From assembly GCA_964541895.1 (NCBI GenBank), contig CAZISM010000184.1, positions 1 to 8,513 on the forward strand: a DNA stretch of 8,513 nt, written 5' to 3'. The stretch is from CAZISM01 sp964541895 (GTDB lineage Bacteria > Zhuqueibacterota > Zhuqueibacteria > Residuimicrobiales > Residuimicrobiaceae). This document shows positions 5,392 to 8,513 of the stretch, in pieces. Both the position numbers and the translations under genes were made by a program. Below the pieces are notes generated by a model. The model saw nothing but the letters and a program-made list of their open reading frames with translations, made no database searches and had not been told where the DNA came from. Each line of letters begins with the position of its first letter. Position 1 is the stretch's first letter.

Positions 5392-6683
5392 GATCGTTCA
5401 TCCCATCCCAAATAATTTTTAACACGCTCTTCGATCCGTTCGCGCAACCCCTCCTCGCGAATCCGCTGCACCACGTCGCCGGCAAAAGCATGCACCATCA
5501 GATTTCGCGCCGTCTCCCGGGACAGGCCGCGCGTCTGCAGATAAAACAGACCTTCATCATCCAGTTGACCGACTGTGCCGCCGTGCGTGCAGCGAACGTC
5601 GTCGGCATAAATTTCCAGCTGCGGCTGCGTATTGATCGTAGCCGAATCCGACAGCAGCAGGTTGCGATTGGACTGAATGGCATCCGTCTGCTGCGCTTCC
5701 CGGCTCACATGGATGCGGCCGTTGAACACCGCCCGGCTGGAACCGGAGAGAATACCCTTGTACAACTGACGACTGAAGCTGTGCGGCCTCCTATGCAGCA
5801 TCGCCGTGTGATGATCGACATGCTGCTCGTTGCCCAGCATGTACAAGCCGTTCAGTTCGACCTGTACGTTTTCGCCGGCGATGATGGCGTTCAGATCGTT
5901 TCGCTCCAGTTTAGCGCCAAAGGAAATGGTGAAACCCTGAAAGGCGCTGTCGCGCTCCATGAACACGGCCTGCCGGCTTACATGATACCCGTCCGCCGCT
6001 TCGTCCTGGATTTTGTAGTGCCGGATGTGGCTGTTCTCGGCCATCACCCACTCGCTGACCGGGTTCATAAAATACAGAGTTTTTTCGAAACCGACAAACG
6101 TTTCGATGACCGTGGCCTGGCTGCCGCGATCGAACAGATACAGAGCGCGCGGGTGCATCGCCGTGGCCTGGGCGGTGGTCTGCAGGTAAAAAACCTGGAT
6201 GGCTTGGCTCAGGCGCTGGTCGGCCGCAACGCGGAGATAAAGACCATCGCTGAACATCGCCGTGTTCAAAGCGGTGAAGGGATGACCTTCGTAACCGGCA
6301 TAAGCGCCCAGATGCGTCATGACCTGTTCCGGGTCCTCCTGCAACGCTTTTTTCAGCGAGCCCACCTGCAGGCCGGCCTGCGCCGGTATGCTGCTCGTGA
6401 CGAATTGTCCGTTCACCACAATCACCTGCCAGGGCGAGCTCTGCCAATGGGACGCCAGGCCGGGCAAACCCATCGCCGGCAGCGGCACCGCGTGAGCCGC
6501 GGTTTGCCACTCGGTGTCAGCGATGTCGCTGACATCGGTGAAACGCCACGCCTCCTCCTTGGGGCCGGGAAAGCCATGCTGCTGAAAACTGGCCAGGCTA
6601 TCGTTGCGCAATGCCTGCAGCCGGGCCGGCATGGGCTCATTCAGGGAGATGACAGCAGATGCAAATTGATTACTGGTATTCAT
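5388..6683 (-). CDS. sufD: Fe-S cluster assembly protein SufD
   Basis: SufD is the SufB paralogue that pairs with it in the SufBC2D scaffold; the nascent cluster forms near the SufB-SufD interface. The 431-aa product is of normal length (E. coli SufD is 423 aa). The N-terminal helical part reads PGPKEEAWRFTD (39-50), a mark of SufD, and is followed by the right-handed parallel beta-helix core with NEQHVDHHT (285-293) and NGRIHVSREAQQTDA (321-335). DVRCTHGGTVGQLD (362-375) contains His367, the likely equivalent of E. coli His360, which is needed for cluster assembly. The C-terminal helices (GLFYLQTRGLSRETARNLM) bind SufC. It starts within an ATGA overlap with the sufC stop and ends in another ATGA with sufT. 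The ribosome site upstream is weak, so coupling is probable. Confidence 0.96.
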   Translation of the reverse strand: MNTSNQFASAVISLNEPMPARLQALRNDSLASFQQHGFPGPKEEAWRFTDVSDIADTEWQTAAHAVPLPAMGLPGLASHWQSSPWQVIVVNGQFVTSSIPAQAGLQVGSLKKALQEDPEQVMTHLGAYAGYEGHPFTALNTAMFSDGLYLRVAADQRLSQAIQVFYLQTTAQATAMHPRALYLFDRGSQATVIETFVGFEKTLYFMNPVSEWVMAENSHIRHYKIQDEAADGYHVSRQAVFMERDSAFQGFTISFGAKLERNDLNAIIAGENVQVELNGLYMLGNEQHVDHHTAMLHRRPHSFSRQLYKGILSGSSRAVFNGRIHVSREAQQTDAIQSNRNLLLSDSATINTQPQLEIYADDVRCTHGGTVGQLDDEGLFYLQTRGLSRETARNLMVHAFAGDVVQRIREEGLRERIEERVKNYLGWDERS

Positions 6684-7441
6684 GACAAGGTCGAACCGTT
6701 TTGTTCTTTGATCGTATCGTATCCGTTCTCTTCCAATTCCAGCGCCAGCTCTTTGCCGCCGGAACGGACGATGCGGCCGTTATAGAGCACATGGACAAAG
6801 TCAGGCACAATATAGTTCAACAGGCGCTGGTAATGGGTGATCACCAAAAAACCGTTGTGGGCGGATCGCAGCTTGTTGACACCTCCGGCGACGATTTTAA
6901 GGGCATCGATGTCCAGGCCGGAATCGGTTTCGTCGAGAATGGCCAATTTCGGCTCCAGCACCGCCATCTGCAGCACTTCGTTGCGCTTTTTTTCACCGCC
7001 GGAGAACCCTTCGTTGACCGAGCGGCTCAAAAACGCCTGATCCATCTCCACCAATTTAGCTTTTTCCCGAATCAGCTTGATAAACTCGGCGGCGCCCACC
7101 TTGGCCTGGCCGCGATAATGGCGCACCTCGTTCAACGCCGTACGCAAAAAGTAAGAGGTGTTTACGCCCGGTATTTCCACCGGATACTGGAACGCCAGAA
7201 ACAGCCCTTCGCGAGCGCGATCCTCGGGACTCATCTCCAACAGGTTTTTGCCGACAAAGGTGACCGATCCACCGGTCACTTCATACTCTTCCCGGCCGGC
7301 CAGCACATGCGAGAGTGTGCTTTTGCCCGACCCGTTTGGTCCCATAATCGCGTGAATTTCTCCCGGTTTGATCTCCAGATCGACACCGCGCAGTATGGGT
7401 TTGCCGGCAATGGACGCCTGCAATTTTTCAATCTTTAACAT
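6680..7441 (-). CDS. sufC: Fe-S cluster assembly ATPase SufC
   Basis: SufC is the ABC-type ATPase whose dimerisation drives conformational change in SufB and SufD during cluster assembly; it is soluble and has no transport partner. The 253-aa product shows Walker A GPNGSGKST (34-42, Lys40), Q-loop AFQYPVEIPG (83-92), signature FSGGEKKR (146-153), Walker B LAILDETDSGLD (167-178, with catalytic Glu171) and the switch His203 in ITHYQRLL. Lys40, Glu171 and His203 carry the same numbers as in E. coli SufC. The DETDSGLD sequence and PGVNTSYFLRTALN segment are specific to SufC. An ATG at 7459 would add six residues but has no properly spaced ribosome site, whereas GGAG stands 6 nt before the ATG at 7441. 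It follows sufB after 49 nt and overlaps sufD by 4 nt. Confidence 0.97.
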   Translation of the reverse strand: MLKIEKLQASIAGKPILRGVDLEIKPGEIHAIMGPNGSGKSTLSHVLAGREEYEVTGGSVTFVGKNLLEMSPEDRAREGLFLAFQYPVEIPGVNTSYFLRTALNEVRHYRGQAKVGAAEFIKLIREKAKLVEMDQAFLSRSVNEGFSGGEKKRNEVLQMAVLEPKLAILDETDSGLDIDALKIVAGGVNKLRSAHNGFLVITHYQRLLNYIVPDFVHVLYNGRIVRSGGKELALELEENGYDTIKEQNGSTLS

Positions 7442-7447
7442 GGTGTA

Positions 7448-7451
7448 CTCC
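7448..7451 (-). promoter_or_regulatory. Ribosome binding site that sets the sufC start
   Basis: GGAG on the minus strand is 6 nt before the ATG at 7441, and the resulting N-terminus MLKIEKLQ matches SufC proteins. The competing in-frame ATG at 7459 has only GAGAG directly abutting it, too close to act normally. Confidence 0.6.
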
Positions 7452-7482
7452 ACTATCATCTCTCTCGTGTCAGATCCGCCGA

Positions 7483-7498
7483 TCGGCTCATCAGCCGA
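7483..7498 (-). other. Hairpin over the sufB stop codon
   Basis: On the minus strand TCGGCT and AGCCGA form a perfect 6-bp stem around a 4-nt loop (GATG). The structure spans the end of sufB, whose stop is a tandem TGA TGA lying in and next to the loop. An overlapping 10-nt palindrome (GCCGATCGGC, 7478-7487) offers an alternative pairing. There is no T tract, so it is not an intrinsic terminator; an effect on mRNA processing or on the sufB:sufC ratio is possible, but the match could also be chance in GC-rich DNA. Confidence 0.35.
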
Positions 7499-8513
7499 CG
7501 CTGCCTTCCAGGCTCACGCTCAACAGCTTTTGAGCTTCGACCGCAAACTCCATGGGCAATTCGGCCAGCACCTCTTTGCAAAAGCCGTGTACGATCATCG
7601 ACACCGCATCTTCGGTGGAGATGCCGCGCTGGTTCAGATAAAAAATCTGATCCTCACCGATTTTCGACGTGGTGGCCTCGTGCTCGACCTGAGCCGTTTT
7701 GTTCTTTACTTCAATATAGGGAAACGTATGCGCCCCACAGCGGTCGCCGATCAGCATGGAATCGCACTGGGAAAAGTTGCGCGCATTAACGGCGTTCTTC
7801 AACACCTTGACCTGGCCGCGATAGCTGTTCTGGCCGAACCCGGCCGAGATGCCTTTGGAGATGATGGTGCTCCGGGTGTTGCGGCCGATGTGGATCATTT
7901 TGGTGCCGGTGTCCGCCTGCTGGCGATGGTTGGTGAGGGCCACGGAATAGAACTCGCCCACCGAATCGTCACCCTGCAACACACAGCCCGGATATTTCCA
8001 GGTTATGGCTGAACCGGTCTCCACCTGCGTCCAGGAAATTTTCGCTCGCTCCCCGGCGCACAATCCCCGTTTGGTGACAAAATTATAAATGCCGCCCTTG
8101 CCCTCTTTGTCGCCCGGATACCAGTTCTGCACCGTCGAATATTTTATGTGTGCGTCCCGCGCCGCCACCAGTTCCACCACGGCGGCGTGCAGCTGATTTT
8201 CATCACGAATCGGCGCCGTACACCCTTCGAGATAACTGACATAACTCTCTTCCTCAGCCACGATCAAGGTCCGTTCGAACTGTCCGGTTTTGGCGGCATT
8301 GATGCGAAAATAGGTCGACAGCTCCATGGGACAACGCACCCCCCTGGGAATATAAACAAACGAACCGTCCGTAAACACCGCCGAGTTCAAGGCGGCAAAA
8401 AAATTGTCCGTGTACGGCACCACCGTGCCCAGATATTTCTGCACCAGGTCCGGGTGGTTCTGGACCGCTTCGGAGAACGAACAGAAAATAATGCCCAGCT
8501 CTGATAATTTCGC
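7491..8513 (-). CDS. sufB: Fe-S cluster scaffold protein SufB, N-terminus cut by window
   Basis: SufB is the main scaffold of the SufBC2D complex, where sulphur and iron come together into a nascent cluster. The frame is open from the right edge to the stop at 7491, giving 340 residues; full-length SufB is about 465-495 aa, so roughly 130-150 N-terminal residues lie outside. Conserved segments are GTVVPYTDNFFAALNSAVF (29-47), RGVRCPMELSTYFRIN (57-72), YVSYLEGCTAP (91-101, Cys98), KYSTVQNWYPG, the FSQCDSMLIGDRCGAHTFPY block (Cys250) and VEHEATTSKIGEDQ (Glu279). By motif and 29-residue spacing, Cys250 and Glu279 correspond to the essential E. coli Cys405 and Glu434, and Cys98 probably to Cys254, the entry point of the sulphur path. 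A GTG at 8444 inside the frame is not the start because homology continues upstream to the edge. It is the first suf gene seen; the operon promoter lies outside. Confidence 0.97.
   Translation of the reverse strand, partial: AKLSELGIIFCSFSEAVQNHPDLVQKYLGTVVPYTDNFFAALNSAVFTDGSFVYIPRGVRCPMELSTYFRINAAKTGQFERTLIVAEEESYVSYLEGCTAPIRDENQLHAAVVELVAARDAHIKYSTVQNWYPGDKEGKGGIYNFVTKRGLCAGERAKISWTQVETGSAITWKYPGCVLQGDDSVGEFYSVALTNHRQQADTGTKMIHIGRNTRSTIISKGISAGFGQNSYRGQVKVLKNAVNARNFSQCDSMLIGDRCGAHTFPYIEVKNKTAQVEHEATTSKIGEDQIFYLNQRGISTEDAVSMIVHGFCKEVLAELPMEFAVEAQKLLSVSLEGSVG

Noticed and set aside
5490..6785. Long plus-strand open frame (431 codons) opposite sufD
   Set aside because: It is antisense to a clear sufD gene, has no recognisable domain, and its Arg/His/Gln-rich composition is what GC-rich coding DNA gives on the reverse strand.
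6701..7438. Plus-strand open frame (245 codons) opposite sufC
   Set aside because: Shadow of sufC; no family motif or ribosome site, and the composition is typical of an antisense frame.
7368..8012. Plus-strand open frame (214 codons) opposite the sufC-sufB junction
   Set aside because: It crosses two real genes on the other strand and shows no domain.
1..8513. CRISPR array, tRNA, rRNA, insertion sequence or attachment site
   Set aside because: No spaced direct repeats, cloverleaf-like segment, rRNA sequence, transposase motif or terminal inverted repeats were seen on reading both strands.

Overview
The window is dominated by one minus-strand operon for iron-sulphur (Fe-S) cluster assembly by the SUF pathway. 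Read from the right edge, the order is sufB (N-terminus cut off by the window), sufC, sufD, sufT (MIP18/DUF59 family), a Rieske-type [2Fe-2S] ferredoxin, sufS and sufU. Most joins are tight: sufC/sufD and sufD/sufT overlap by 4 nt, sufS/sufU overlap by 10 nt, and the other gaps are 8 to 49 nt. This points to one polycistronic mRNA. SufBCD is the scaffold and ATPase complex, SufS takes sulphur from cysteine, SufU relays it, SufT is a maturation factor, and the Rieske protein is a likely electron carrier. No SufE, SufA or regulator gene (sufR, iscR) is visible; any regulator would lie beyond the right edge.

Behind sufU, on the same strand, lie a flavin reductase-like FMN-binding protein and a small secreted lipoprotein that overlaps or closely follows it. 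A weak promoter-like sequence in the 68-nt gap after sufU suggests this pair may be a separate or additional transcript.

The left part holds a plus-strand gene for a small cysteine-rich YkgJ-type metal-binding protein, convergent with the lipoprotein gene across a GC-rich hairpin. Divergent from it, on the minus strand, is an RNA m5C methyltransferase of the RsmB/RsmF (NOL1/NOP2/Sun) type that runs off the left edge. It is one uninterrupted frame from 1284 to 1.

The organism appears to be a bacterium of moderately high GC. The sufB-C-D order, the Rieske and SufT genes inside the operon, the SufU partner and the style of the lipoprotein would fit a Gram-negative lineage near the FCB group (Calditrichota or KSB1-like), but this is an inference from gene style and no taxonomic marker is present.

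No wholly new system is evident. The most unusual features are a Cys/His-rich insertion in SufU, the Rieske protein inside the suf operon, and the uncharacterised lipoprotein and YkgJ-like genes at the flank. All are ordinary-looking genes with testable oddities.
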